A DNA stretch of 64,000 nt from assembly GCF_009708035.1 (NCBI RefSeq), contig NZ_WMBQ01000002.1, positions 558,001-622,000 of the forward strand, given 5' to 3'. Shown piece by piece: positions 16,246 through 25,593 of the stretch. How positions within the stretch are numbered: the first letter of the stretch is position 1; each line of letters opens with the position of its first letter. Below the pieces are notes generated by a model that ran no database searches, was not told the DNA's origin, and worked only from the letters and a program-made list of their open reading frames with translations. This DNA is from Hyphomicrobium album (GTDB lineage Bacteria > Pseudomonadota > Alphaproteobacteria > Rhizobiales > Hyphomicrobiaceae). The position numbers were made by a program, and so were the translations under genes.

Positions 16246-18003
16246 ATGTTCCCCGGTCTCCCTACAGCGTCTCTGACCCTAACGCATCTATTCTCCGCGC
16301 CCTTCCACTTTTCCGTGCCCGGCTACCAGCGTCCCTACTCGTGGACGACGGCCGAGGCGGGGCAACTTCTGGAAGACGTCCTCGGTGCGGCTGGGCTCGG
16401 CCAGACGGGGGCGGAGGAGCCCGACTACTTCCTCGGCACCATCCTGCTGCTCGATGGCACGGGCGGCGATCTGCCGAAGCCGAAGTCGCGCGAGCGCGAG
16501 CCGCGCTTTTTCGAGATCATCGACGGGCAACAGCGACTGGTCACGCTCGCCATGCTGGCGGGAGTGTTGCGCGACCTCGGCACGGAGCGGTGGCTGTGGG
16601 GCTCGCGCAACCGGCTCGACTATCTGATCGCCGCCGATGCCGCTGCGGTTAAGCAGCTCGGCCGGAAGTATCGCATCGAGGTCAGCGCGCGCGAGCAGTC
16701 CTTCCTCGAGACCTACGCGCAGACGCGGGGCGGCAGCCTGACGGCGCCGACGATCGAGGTTTTGAGCGAGGCCGAGGAACGGCTGCTCAAGGTGCGCGAT
16801 CATTTCGTGCGCGAGCTGTCGTCGCTCGACGAGGCCGACCGGCGGCGCCTGACCGACTACCTTTGCGACCAGTGCCACTTTGTCGTTGTTCTGACGCGCG
16901 ACATCGACCGGGCGCACCGGCTGTTCACGGTGCTCAACGAGCGTGGCCGCGCCCTGCAGCGCAACGACATCCTCAAGGCGGAGCTCTTGAAGAGCATTCC
17001 GGAGGATCGCGCCGCCGCAGCGCTCGATAAGTGGGACAGCGCGGCCGGGCTCCTCGGCGCGAACTTCGAGACGTTCTTCAGCCACGTGTTCGCCATCTAC
17101 GGCCGCGGCGACACCAAGATCATCGCCGGCGTGCGCCGTACGATCCGCGAGGTCGGCGGCGCCGAGGCGTTCTTGAACCAGGTCGTCGAGCCGCTATCGA
17201 AGGCCTACCACACGGTCTTGAGTGCGGCAGACGTCAATCTCAGTATCGATCCCGAGGCGCGCCGCTACCTCGTCTATCTCGGACGGCTTCCCGAGGGCGA
17301 CTGGGCGCCGGCGGCCATCCTGGCGGTCCACCAGTACGCCGACGATCCCAAGCGCGCGACGATGCTGCTTAAGGAGATCGACCGGCTCGTGCACCTCCTG
17401 CGCATGCTTTGCCTCGGCGCCGGCAAGCGGGCGCGCCGGCTCGCCAACGCCGTGCAGCTCATCAAGGCACACGCGGCGCTGCGACCCGGCGACGGGCCGT
17501 TCGCTCTGACGCGCGAGGAAGTCCGCAACATCAGCTATCACCTGCGCTCGATGTACCGGCGCGACGCGCAAGTGTGCAAGCAGCTGCTCCTGCGGCTCAA
17601 CGACGAGCTGACGCGCAGCGCCACGATCCTCGACCCAAAAGACTACAGCGTCGAGCACGTGCTGCCGCAGCGTCCAGGCGCGACGAGCGAATGGCGGCGT
17701 TGGTTCGCCGACGGCGAGGAGCGCGAGATCTGCACGGAAAGCCTCGGCAATCTCGTTGCCGTGACGCAGAAGCAGAACGACCGGGCGCGCAACCAGGAAT
17801 TCTATCGCAAGCGGGAGATCTACCGCGGGATGGACGACGATCCGCCGGTCCTCGCGATTACCCGCGACGTCGTCGAATGCAACGTGTGGCGGGCGGGCGA
17901 TATCCGCGCCCGCGAGGCGAAGCTGCTCGCCCTGATGCGCGAGATCTGGGGCATCGACATTGCCGCCATGCAGGGGCACGGCACGCGCAGCGACGTCGCC
18001 TGA
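16246..18003 (+). CDS. GmrSD-type DUF262/DUF1524 protein (putative type IV restriction-like defence nuclease)
   Basis: A 585-residue protein with the full two-domain layout of GmrSD-type enzymes. The N-terminal DUF262 half has VPGYQRPYSW at 24-33, YFLGTILLL, the nucleotide-binding DGQQR at 93-97, and FTVLNERGRALQRNDILK. The C-terminal DUF1524 half has the HNH-like EHVLPQ (His 471), then ESLGNLVAVTQKQNDRA and NQEFYRKREIY, all intact. GmrSD cleaves modified phage DNA using nucleotide hydrolysis, and related proteins occur in several anti-phage systems. Here it stands alone between pyrD/DUF952 and lysK, with no methylase or second defence gene nearby. ATG 16246 is preferred over an upstream TTG. 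A housekeeping role cannot be excluded. Confidence 0.82.
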   Translation: MFPGLPTASLTLTHLFSAPFHFSVPGYQRPYSWTTAEAGQLLEDVLGAAGLGQTGAEEPDYFLGTILLLDGTGGDLPKPKSREREPRFFEIIDGQQRLVTLAMLAGVLRDLGTERWLWGSRNRLDYLIAADAAAVKQLGRKYRIEVSAREQSFLETYAQTRGGSLTAPTIEVLSEAEERLLKVRDHFVRELSSLDEADRRRLTDYLCDQCHFVVVLTRDIDRAHRLFTVLNERGRALQRNDILKAELLKSIPEDRAAAALDKWDSAAGLLGANFETFFSHVFAIYGRGDTKIIAGVRRTIREVGGAEAFLNQVVEPLSKAYHTVLSAADVNLSIDPEARRYLVYLGRLPEGDWAPAAILAVHQYADDPKRATMLLKEIDRLVHLLRMLCLGAGKRARRLANAVQLIKAHAALRPGDGPFALTREEVRNISYHLRSMYRRDAQVCKQLLLRLNDELTRSATILDPKDYSVEHVLPQRPGATSEWRRWFADGEEREICTESLGNLVAVTQKQNDRARNQEFYRKREIYRGMDDDPPVLAITRDVVECNVWRAGDIRAREAKLLALMREIWGIDIAAMQGHGTRSDVA

Positions 18004-18012
18004 CACACCGGC

Positions 18013-19665
18013 TCAAGCGGCCTTCGTCAGCTCGCCGCTCAATGCCTTGTCGATCAGCGCGCGCGTCTCCTTAATCCCGTAGAGTTGCACGAAGCTGCCG
18101 AAACGCGGCCCCTTCTCCTCGCCCAGCAGCACCTCGTAGATCGTGTTGAACCAGGCGTTCGATACGCCGGGACGTTCCGGCGTCGCACCCTTGGCGTTGT
18201 GGTCTTGGTAGCGGGGAACGGCGCGCCCCACGTCGTAGATGATGCCCTGCAGATCTTCGGCAGTCGCGTCCGCGCTTGCAGTCTTCAAGGCGTTCGACAG
18301 TGCATTGAGGGCTGCCGTCTCCTCCGCGTCGGCAAGACGGTACTTCTTTCGCGGCTTCACGAAGTCGGTGTAGTAGCGCACCGCGTACCCGGCGAGCTGG
18401 TCGAGGAGCGGATGCGTCTCGGGGCTGACGCCCTTCACGTGACGGCGGATGAAGCCCCACAACACGTCCTTGTCGCCGGCGTTGGAGGCGGCGACTAGGT
18501 TGAGCAGCAGCACGAAGGTGAGCGGCACTTCCGCGGCGGGTGGATTGCCCGAGTGAACGTGCCAGACGGCATTGTCGAGCTTCGCCTTGCCGTCTTGGCG
18601 CGGATAGGCGGCGAGCAGCTGCAGATACTCGTCGACGGCGCGGGGGATGACGTCGAAGTAGAGCCGCTTCGCCGTCTTCGGCTTCTGGTACATGAACAAC
18701 GACAGGCTCTCGGGGCTGGCGTACTTGAGCCAATCGTCGATGGTGAGCCCGTTGCCCCTCGACTTCGAAATCTTCTCGCCCTTGTCGTCGAGGAACAACT
18801 CGTAGTTGAAGCCCTCGGGCGGCGCGCCGCCGAGGGCCTTGCAGATGCGCGACGACAGCGTGACGGAATCGATCAGGTCCTTACCGGCCATCTCGTAGTC
18901 GACGCCGAGCGCGGTCCAGCGCATCGCCCAGTCCGCCTTCCACTGGCACTTCACCGCGCCGCCGGTCACCTTCGTTTCTATCTTCTCGCCGGTATCGGGA
19001 TCGACGTAGACGATGGTCCCCTTGCGAGGATGCCGCTCGACCATCGGCACCTGGAGCACCCTGCCGGTGCGCGGGCTGACGGGCAGGAAGGGCGAGTACG
19101 TCGCGCGGCGCTCCGGCCCGAGCGTCGGCAGGATGATGTCCATGACCTTGTCGTAAGCCTTGAGCATCTCCAGCAGCGTCTCGTCGAACACGCCTGCCTT
19201 GTAGGCTTCCGTCGCCGACATGAACTCGTAGTCGAACCCGAAGCGGTCGAGGAAGTCGCGCAGCATGGCGTTGTTGTGGTGCGCGAAGCTCTCGAACTTC
19301 CCGAACGGGTCGGGAACGGCGGTGAGTGGCTTGTTGAGCGCGGCGTGCAGCAGCTCCTGGTTGGGGACGTTGCTCGGGACCTTGCGCAGACCGTCCATGT
19401 CGTCGGAGAAGCAGATGAGACGCGTCTTGCGGCGACCGTCGGTCAGCAGTTCGAAGGCGTGCCGGACCATGCTGGTACGCGCCACCTCGCCGAACGTGCC
19501 GATGTGCGGCAGCCCCGACGGGCCGTAGCCGGTCTCGAAGATGACCGTCTTTTCGTCGCCGCCCTTGATCTTAGCCAGCCGCGCGATGAGCCGCCGCGCC
19601 TCCTCGAAAGGCCAGGCCTTCGCTTCCGAGAGTGCGGCCGTGACGACGGAATCAGGAGAGGACAT
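18013..19665 (-). CDS. lysK: Lysyl-tRNA synthetase, class I
   Basis: Charges tRNA-Lys with lysine using ATP. This is the archaeal-type class I enzyme (550 residues), which replaces the usual class II LysS in many alphaproteobacteria. The Rossmann fold signatures are clear: [10 protein letters not shown] near residue 51 (HIGH-like) and EKISKSRGN near 296 (KMSKS-like). The helical C-terminal anticodon-binding part is complete and ends [13 protein letters not shown] 19665 follows GAATCAGGAGAG on the minus strand. It converges with the DUF262 gene 9 bp away. No class II LysS is in the window. Confidence 0.95.
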   Translation of the reverse strand: MSSPDSVVTAALSEAKAWPFEEARRLIARLAKIKGGDEKTVIFETGYGPSGLPHIGTFGEVARTSMVRHAFELLTDGRRKTRLICFSDDMDGLRKVPSNVPNQELLHAALNKPLTAVPDPFGKFESFAHHNNAMLRDFLDRFGFDYEFMSATEAYKAGVFDETLLEMLKAYDKVMDIILPTLGPERRATYSPFLPVSPRTGRVLQVPMVERHPRKGTIVYVDPDTGEKIETKVTGGAVKCQWKADWAMRWTALGVDYEMAGKDLIDSVTLSSRICKALGGAPPEGFNYELFLDDKGEKISKSRGNGLTIDDWLKYASPESLSLFMYQKPKTAKRLYFDVIPRAVDEYLQLLAAYPRQDGKAKLDNAVWHVHSGNPPAAEVPLTFVLLLNLVAASNAGDKDVLWGFIRRHVKGVSPETHPLLDQLAGYAVRYYTDFVKPRKKYRLADAEETAALNALSNALKTASADATAEDLQGIIYDVGRAVPRYQDHNAKGATPERPGVSNAWFNTIYEVLLGEEKGPRFGSFVQLYGIKETRALIDKALSGELTKAA

Positions 19666-19811
19666 TGAAAAAGCGTTTCTATGCTGGATGGCTGAAGGGC
19701 GGTGGAACTAGCGCGCGCGGAACCCTATGTTCCGGCCGCCACTTACGTCAACGCCCGCAGTTGCGCCAGGGCCTTCTATGACGCGGTTTCACCGGCTTCG
19801 ATGGAGAGAAC

Positions 19812-20243
19812 GTGCAGAGCGACCAGACAATGAAGGCAAAGCTGTCGCCGCAGGAGGCGCTCATCTACGCCATGGTGACTGCCGCGGCCGCCGACCGGAC
19901 GATTACGGAGCACGAGCTGGCGCGCATCAACACGATGGTGAAAGAGCTGCCTGCCTTCCGCGGGATTGAGCATGCATGGCTCAGTCGCGAAGCGCAGGAT
20001 TGCGGAAAGCTACTTTCCAAGCCCGATGGGGTTCACAAGGTCGTGCGCTTGATCGTCGAGGCGTTGCCCGGCGAACTACGCGAGACTGCTTTCGCCCTGG
20101 CCGCCGAGGTGGCGGCGAGCGATCTAGCGATTCAAGACGGCGAGCGAGAATTCCTGACATTGCTTGCGACGGGCCTGCACATCGACGGCCTCGTTCGCGC
20201 CGCGTTGGAGCGGACCGCACAGGCGCGACACCGGGCGCCCTAG
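19812..20243 (+). CDS. TerB family tellurite resistance-like protein
   Basis: A 143-residue cytoplasmic, all-helical protein matching the TerB/DjlA-like domain. AMVTAAAADRTITEHELARINTMV carries the acidic D-x-x-I-x-x-x-E helix pair, repeated later as ALAAEVAASDLAIQDGEREFL. The first acidic motif lies near residues 30-40 and the second near 100-110, as in the two-fold TerB repeat that binds metal ions. GTG 19812 is taken as the start because GGAGAG lies just before it. No other ter genes are nearby, so an actual role in tellurite resistance is unlikely; many alphaproteobacteria carry such stand-alone copies. Confidence 0.82.
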   Translation: MQSDQTMKAKLSPQEALIYAMVTAAAADRTITEHELARINTMVKELPAFRGIEHAWLSREAQDCGKLLSKPDGVHKVVRLIVEALPGELRETAFALAAEVAASDLAIQDGEREFLTLLATGLHIDGLVRAALERTAQARHRAP

Positions 20244-20426
20244 TTGGGGCAATGGCAAATGCGATGTCCTCTATAGGATTTGCCGCCTTTGGACGCGCCC
20301 ATGGTAAATGAGCAGCGTTTTTTTGGCTGTCGAGCGTGTCAACGCCAATAAACGGATTTATTTCTCTAACTCTATATTTAGCGGAGTTTGTGATCGATTT
20401 AGTTTGCGGACTCAGGCCAGTCTCTC

Positions 20427-22613
20427 ATGCGGGACAGCCAACAGGGCAAACTGCCAATGCAGGCGCGCGACCACGCGATCGAAATCCAGCACGCGCCGCA
20501 TGCACCCATTGCACTCTTCGACGAGCAGGGGCGACTGCACGGGTGGTCTCCGGCGTTTGCCGACGACTGCGGACATTCGACGTTAGAATTTCGTGATCGG
20601 CTGATCGGCCACATCTGGCCGGAGTTCGACTCCGCCGGCTGGCGTGAGATTTGGCGCAAGGTCCAGCGGGATGGCGATGCCACGATCGTGCATGTGCTGG
20701 CGCGCGCCAAGGATGGGACGAGCAGCGAGGTCGTAGAACTCGAAATCGGCCGCTTCATCAGCCTGGGTAGGCCCCTCGCCAAGATCGAGATTCGCCGCTC
20801 GGCGACGCGGCGGCTGCATTTGCTGCAGCAGGAAATTCTCCAGGCAATGGCGACCGGCGTGCCGCTGACGGGGATAATGGAGACGCTGTGCCGGCGCGTC
20901 GAGGCCCTGGCGCCTTCGGTCATCTGCTCCGTACTTTCCGTTGATCGCCAGCAGCAGCTCCGTCATGTCGCCAGTCCCAGCCTGCCGGTGCACTATTCCA
21001 GCGCCATCGACGGGGCGCTGATCGGTCCGAAAATGGGCTCGTGCGGCACCGCTGCATTCCGTGGAGAGGCCGTCGAGGTCACCGACATCGAAACCGACCC
21101 GCTGTGGGAGGATTACAAGCAGTTAGCGCTGCCGCTGGGCTTGCGCGCCTGCTGGTCGAGCCCGATCAAGGGGGCGGACGGCCGGGTGATTGGCGCGTTT
21201 GCATTCTATTACCCGCGGTCGCGAGGACCGACGCCGCTCGAACGGCAGGTGGTGGCGACGTGCCTGCATCTTTGCACGATTGCGCTGGAGCACGAGGAAA
21301 CCCGATCGCGTGCCTACGAGCAGGCCTTCACCGATCCGCTGACCCGCCTGCCGAACCGCGCCCGCTTTCAGCAGCGCATCAGCGAGACGATGGCCGTCGT
21401 GGCGGAGACGGGCCAGCGCATCGCCGTGCAATACATCGGCCTCGACCGGTTCCAGGCGGTGAACGAGATGCTCGGCTACTCTGTCGGCGACGAGCTATTG
21501 AATGTCATCGCCAGCCGCCTGCGCAGCATCGTCAAAGATCATGACGCGGTTGCACGCATGGGCGGCGACGAGTTTGCCGTCATCCAGGTCGGCGACTTCA
21601 ACGAGCACGACATCGCGAAGCGTGCACTGCAGGTCATCGAGCTGATCGGACAGCCGTTCCTGGCCTGCGGTCAGCGCCTGGAACTCGGCGCCAGCACCGG
21701 CATTGCGCTGGATACAGATGCAAATACGGCCGACGAGCTCATCCAGGATGCGTCGCTCGCCATGCGCCGCGTGAAGGAGATGGGGCGGGGCACCTACTTC
21801 TTTTATGAGAAGGAACTCAACGCTCGTATGCAGGCGCGCCGGCGCGCCGAGGCCGACCTGCGGGACGGGCTGTCGCGGCAGCAATTCGAGCTTTATTTCC
21901 AGCCCATCTTGGATTTGCAGCGGTTTGCCGTGACCGGGGCGGAGGCGCTGCTGCGTTGGCGCCACCCCGAGCGGGGTATGATCTCGCCGTCGGATTTCAT
22001 TCCGCTCGCCGAGCAATGTGGCCTCATCGAGCAGCTGGGAAGCTGGGTCGTCCGCGAGGGATGCCGTGCCGCGGCCCAGTTGCCCGCGGATATCCGCGTG
22101 GCGATCAACCTTTCACCGATGCAGTTCGACAGGCCGGGCCTCGTGCGCACGGTCGCCGCCGCCCTGGAGGAGTCAGGTGTCGAGCCATCGCGGATCGAGC
22201 TCGAGATCACCGAGTCCGTGCTGCTGCACGACAACGACGTCAACGTGGCGACGCTCGACGAACTCAACGACCTTGGCGTGACGATCGCGCTCGACGATTT
22301 CGGCACCGGGTACTCATCGCTCAGCTACCTGCATCGCTTCTCGTTCGACCGGATAAAAATCGACCACTCCTTCATTCGCGATATCTTGCGCAATGAGGGC
22401 TCGCTGATGATCGTGCGCGCGATCGTCATGCTGGCACACAGCCTCGGCCTGGTGGTGACGGCGGAAGGCGTGGAGACCGACGAGCAGCTGGCGGCGGTGC
22501 GCGGAGAAGGCTGCGATTCCGTGCAGGGGTATTACATCGGCCGGCCGATGCCGCTCGCCGACTTCCAGGTCGCCATCGGGAATTCCCGCGGCGCCAGCGT
22601 AACGGCCGCGTGA
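20427..22613 (+). CDS. PAS-GAF-GGDEF-EAL cyclic-di-GMP signalling protein
   Basis: A 728-residue soluble protein. A PAS-like domain (~20-110) is followed by a GAF domain (~135-295, with GSCGTAAFRGE and ACWSSPIKGADGRVIGAFAFYY). A diguanylate cyclase domain carries GGDEF at 379-383. The C-terminal phosphodiesterase domain carries EAL at 506-508, then ELEITES, DDFGTGYSS and the catalytic KID motif. Both active-site signatures look intact, so the net direction of c-di-GMP turnover cannot be told. The inhibitory RxxD site before GGDEF is replaced by KDHD, so product inhibition is probably absent. No membrane helix. Sensory input would come through PAS/GAF; the ligand is unknown. Confidence 0.92.
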   Translation: MRDSQQGKLPMQARDHAIEIQHAPHAPIALFDEQGRLHGWSPAFADDCGHSTLEFRDRLIGHIWPEFDSAGWREIWRKVQRDGDATIVHVLARAKDGTSSEVVELEIGRFISLGRPLAKIEIRRSATRRLHLLQQEILQAMATGVPLTGIMETLCRRVEALAPSVICSVLSVDRQQQLRHVASPSLPVHYSSAIDGALIGPKMGSCGTAAFRGEAVEVTDIETDPLWEDYKQLALPLGLRACWSSPIKGADGRVIGAFAFYYPRSRGPTPLERQVVATCLHLCTIALEHEETRSRAYEQAFTDPLTRLPNRARFQQRISETMAVVAETGQRIAVQYIGLDRFQAVNEMLGYSVGDELLNVIASRLRSIVKDHDAVARMGGDEFAVIQVGDFNEHDIAKRALQVIELIGQPFLACGQRLELGASTGIALDTDANTADELIQDASLAMRRVKEMGRGTYFFYEKELNARMQARRRAEADLRDGLSRQQFELYFQPILDLQRFAVTGAEALLRWRHPERGMISPSDFIPLAEQCGLIEQLGSWVVREGCRAAAQLPADIRVAINLSPMQFDRPGLVRTVAAALEESGVEPSRIELEITESVLLHDNDVNVATLDELNDLGVTIALDDFGTGYSSLSYLHRFSFDRIKIDHSFIRDILRNEGSLMIVRAIVMLAHSLGLVVTAEGVETDEQLAAVRGEGCDSVQGYYIGRPMPLADFQVAIGNSRGASVTAA

Positions 22614-22728
22614 TCTGCCGGATTTGCCCTCGCACTTTTGCCACCTGATCGTTACAATGTACCACTTCGCCGTTCTGCGACGGCGCACCAAAAACTGTGG
22701 GCGGTGCCGCCCTTACTGGGAGAAAACG

Positions 22729-23277
22729 ATGAGACTACCGATCACCGCGCTGCTGTTGTCCGCCGCCATTTTCCCGCTGGTCGGGAGCGCCGACGCGGCG
22801 AGCCTCACCTCGGGCAAGAAGCTCGAGATCCGCGTCGACGAAGCCAAGGTCGAAGAGGAAAAGAATGCGCTGTGGGGCAAGTTCGGCGGCTGGTGCGCGA
22901 TTGCCGAGTGGCATCCGGCCGTGAAGAAGTGCGAGGAGTCGAAGGAAGGCGATACCGAGTTCCGCACGCTGACCCTGCAGGACGGCGGCGTGATCAAGGA
23001 GAAGCTCGTCGAGCGCGGCAATGCCAGCTACCGCTACGAGATCGTCGAGAGCCCGCTGCCGGTGAAGAACTACGAGGCGCAGTTCACGGTGACGCCGGAT
23101 GACGACGACTTGGACGAGGTCAACATCGTTTGGGCCGCGACCTACGACGCCGCCGACGGCAAGGAAGACGCGGACGCCCGCAAGACCATCGACGGCATCT
23201 TCAAGGACGGCATCGAGAGCATCAAGGGCAAGCTCGGCGACAAGGTCGTCGACAAGAAAAAGAAAAAGGACGACTGA
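22729..23277 (+). CDS. Exported SRPBCC family protein
   Basis: A 182-residue protein with a signal peptide (MRLPITALLLSAAIFPLVGSADA) and a mature domain of SRPBCC (START/Bet v1-like) character. The WGKFGGWCAIAEWHPAVKKCEE segment is the typical opening of this fold. The phrase YRYEIVESPLPVKNYEAQFTV and the long C-terminal helix (GIESIKGKLGD) also fit. Such proteins bind hydrophobic ligands; export to the periplasm is less usual but known in alphaproteobacteria. I chose ATG 22729 (GGGAGAAAACG upstream); a longer frame to 22624 lacks a ribosome site. The C-terminus is very lysine-rich. The ligand is unknown. Confidence 0.8.
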   Translation: MRLPITALLLSAAIFPLVGSADAASLTSGKKLEIRVDEAKVEEEKNALWGKFGGWCAIAEWHPAVKKCEESKEGDTEFRTLTLQDGGVIKEKLVERGNASYRYEIVESPLPVKNYEAQFTVTPDDDDLDEVNIVWAATYDAADGKEDADARKTIDGIFKDGIESIKGKLGDKVVDKKKKKDD

Positions 23278-23287
23278 GCTTGTTTTG

Positions 23288-23337
23288 TTGCGCGACACGA
23301 GGCGAGAGAAGATTCTTTTGCGGCTCTTGTCGCGCAA
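23288..23337. repeat. Inverted repeat downstream of the SRPBCC gene
   Basis: TTGCGCGACA at 23288-23297 and TGTCGCGCAA at 23328-23337 form a perfect 10-bp inverted repeat around a 30-base spacer, 10 bp after the stop codon. Two further small hairpins follow, CCGCGCC/GGCGCGG at 23346-23362 and CATGGC/GCCATG at 23380-23394. They could be terminators, repeats of an extragenic palindromic type, or part of the boundary of the repeat-flanked insert that begins at 23428. Confidence 0.5.
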
Positions 23338-23427
23338 GCTGGGGACCGCGCCTAAGGCGCGGGGCCCGTCCATGCGGAGCATGGCTTCGCCATGACGCGC
23401 CCTTGCCGCCTTCGCCGGCCAAGCTTG

Positions 23428-23515
23428 AGCCGGCGCCAGCCGTGAATTCGGCTACGGCGTCGGCGGCGAGCGCGAGGTTGCCTTTGCGCGTGAAGCCGCT
23501 GCCGCCGCGCGGGCC
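23428..23515. repeat. Left copy of 88-bp direct repeat
   Basis: These 88 bases match 25596-25683 at 86 positions; the two differences are at 23438 (A versus G) and 23498 (G versus C). The right copy is the 3' coding end of the hydrolase gene, so this copy is a displaced fragment of that gene. Here the hydrolase frame does not stop: it reads on, on the minus strand, towards the SRPBCC gene. Confidence 0.9.
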
Positions 23516-23565
23516 GCGCGACTGAACCGCATAGAGGGTAGGCGCCCCACGCCTCTGTGCAGCAT

Positions 23566-25419
23566 CTACGTGGCCTTCGCCTTGCGCAGATGCCTGTAGA
23601 CGATCGAAGTGCTGACTCCGAATTCTTCAGCGATATGTTCAACGGTCTTACCAGCGTTTCGCGCTGCAACCACGGCAACTATCTGGTCAGCCGATAGTGA
23701 GCTTGGTCGTCCGCCTCCGCTCCTGTGCGGCCCGCGCTTAACGCGCCGCATCTTTTTCCGGACGAGCGGTACCGTCTCATCGGGGTACATCTCCCGCAAC
23801 TTCTCAACCCCGCCTGGAAAGTGCTTGTAGATCGTTGCTGTGGTGACGTCGAGCATGGCGCTTACCTCTCGAACCGTCTTGTTCGACAGCAGCATTTTAC
23901 GGATGCGCTCGAGGTCTGCGGGCCTAATTGCAGCCTGCCTGCCCCGCGGGTTGCCGGTTCTTTTGCTCCGCATGCCGATGGACCGTATCCGGCGAAGCGC
24001 TCGCCCGCCGACTGTCTGTAGCGCGTTGGAGATCGGCACTGGAGTGCCGGCGATCCAATAGCCCTGACCTTCGACATGCTGCAGTACTCCGCGCTTCTTG
24101 GCCTGCCAAAGTTTGTTGTACGCGTTCTTGATTTCGTTGATCCCCCCGATGGGCACTCCGAGCCGTCTCAACTCATCGACGACGTCCCCGCTCTGAAGCG
24201 GCCGCTGGCGCTGCCGCATCGCTATTAGAACTAGTCTTTCGAAAACACGCTGTGTGAGCCCGTGACCGGCCCGGCCCAATGTAGCCGGGGTCGTGGGCGA
24301 GCCTCCGTCGGCTGCCGGGGTATCGAGGGTGAAGCGCCGCGTGAGATTTCGATATGCATCAAGAGCGGCGAGTTCATGCATTAAACTAATCAAGTCCGCC
24401 TCTATAATGGCCTGCTTTTCGAGGTTATGCGCATTGTCGTCTCGATAGATGCGCTCACCGACGTCGAACATATCGAGGACACCGAGCGCATCTCGCACGC
24501 GTTCCTGAAGGTGCCGTTCTCGCTTATTTGCCGCCTCGGCAGGGCTAAGCGGTTCCTCTACTTGTTCCATCGTAGCAGTAACAGACGGCCTCTTCTCCAG
24601 TATGTCCGCGGCGGCCTCAAACGCGTCGAGCGTCTTACGGAACTGGGCAAACAAGAACTTGGTGCCGTCGTCGGCAAATTCGCACCAACGGCCGTAGAGG
24701 ACCTCCGTAACGTCAGTGCCCACGCGCATGGCAGCGACTGTTCGCTTGATAATTGTTGGCGTCGTCTTCAGCGCATCGACTACTTTTTTCAGCCAACCCC
24801 GCATCACAACGGGCATGCTGATCTCAGCAGCCGCGAGCTGATTTAGGCCCCGTGCGTCGAGCAGCTGCCGTTTTAGATCGTCTGCTCGCGCGGAAGACGG
24901 CTGTGTAACTTGATCGACGGTCTCTCGAGCACGCTCAAGGCTCAGATCGAAAGCCTCGGACTTCGCGATTGCGGCATCTGTTGAGTTACTAGACACAACG
25001 ATGCCAGCTTCGGGCGGAAGCTCATCGACATCGTCTTCGGCCGCGAGACGGCGGTATTCGTCGAGCGCCGTCGAAACGGATGCAATGAGGCTTGAGAGCT
25101 TCTGGTCAAAGCTCGCGCCTCGCGCCAAGCGCGGGTGCTCATCATCTGCGGCCGCTTCGTCGCTCAACACATACTGCCGCCGGATGGCAGGCAAGCGGCG
25201 TCGAGCGTATTCGAGCGGCGGACGAGACCCTTCGGCTGTTCCTTCGGGCAGCTGCGTTAGGGACCGGCAAATGTCCTTTAGCTGCTCAGAGGGAAAGTCT
25301 GGAGGCGGTGGGAAATTGAGGCCACGCTCCAACAACACGATGAGGTCGCGTGCGTCTCGCGCAACCTCTTGCAGTTCGAGGGATAGCGAATGTGGCGGCC
25401 GCGAGTGCTGTAGCGACAT
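23566..25419 (-). CDS. Unrecognised protein with winged-helix and two resolvase-type HTH domains
   Basis: I do not recognise this 617-residue protein as a whole. The first ~390 residues are hydrophilic and helix-rich with no known catalytic motif. A winged-helix-like segment (~395-460) contains LQSGDVVDELRRLGVPIGG and ends KRGVLQHVEGQGYWIAG, like HARE/wHTH modules. Two helix-turn-helix units close the protein. One, at ~494-535, contains KTVREVSAMLDVTTATIYKH; the other, at ~571-614, contains KTVEHIAEEFGVSTSIVYRH and is preceded by GGGRPSSLS. The spacing G-R-P...S-x-x-Q-I matches the DNA-binding domain of Hin/resolvase recombinases, but no serine-recombinase domain is present. ATG 25419 is preferred; a TTG at 25455 is possible. 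Lower GC than its neighbours. Confidence 0.7.
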   Translation of the reverse strand: MSLQHSRPPHSLSLELQEVARDARDLIVLLERGLNFPPPPDFPSEQLKDICRSLTQLPEGTAEGSRPPLEYARRRLPAIRRQYVLSDEAAADDEHPRLARGASFDQKLSSLIASVSTALDEYRRLAAEDDVDELPPEAGIVVSSNSTDAAIAKSEAFDLSLERARETVDQVTQPSSARADDLKRQLLDARGLNQLAAAEISMPVVMRGWLKKVVDALKTTPTIIKRTVAAMRVGTDVTEVLYGRWCEFADDGTKFLFAQFRKTLDAFEAAADILEKRPSVTATMEQVEEPLSPAEAANKRERHLQERVRDALGVLDMFDVGERIYRDDNAHNLEKQAIIEADLISLMHELAALDAYRNLTRRFTLDTPAADGGSPTTPATLGRAGHGLTQRVFERLVLIAMRQRQRPLQSGDVVDELRRLGVPIGGINEIKNAYNKLWQAKKRGVLQHVEGQGYWIAGTPVPISNALQTVGGRALRRIRSIGMRSKRTGNPRGRQAAIRPADLERIRKMLLSNKTVREVSAMLDVTTATIYKHFPGGVEKLREMYPDETVPLVRKKMRRVKRGPHRSGGGRPSSLSADQIVAVVAARNAGKTVEHIAEEFGVSTSIVYRHLRKAKAT

Positions 25420-25593
25420 GGCCGTCAACCTGCTGAAACAGCGCCTCTCCCGCAACTACAAAGGTGAGTTTGGATCGCAAGGCGCGACACCCAGATGGCC
25501 GGGCTGCATCAGCCTGTGGATATCGTACTCAGCGACCTTGCAGACCGGCCCGTGGCTACCGACATCCGACACTAAGGAATAGGCGAGGCGTCG

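Noticed and set aside
19812..20243. A tellurite-resistance operon
   Set aside because: Only a TerB-type domain is present. No terC, terD, terE or terZ is nearby, so the name should not be taken as a phenotype.
23288..23394. Possible tRNA or structured RNA after the SRPBCC gene
   Set aside because: The hairpins do not fit a cloverleaf, and no CCA or T-loop motif was found.
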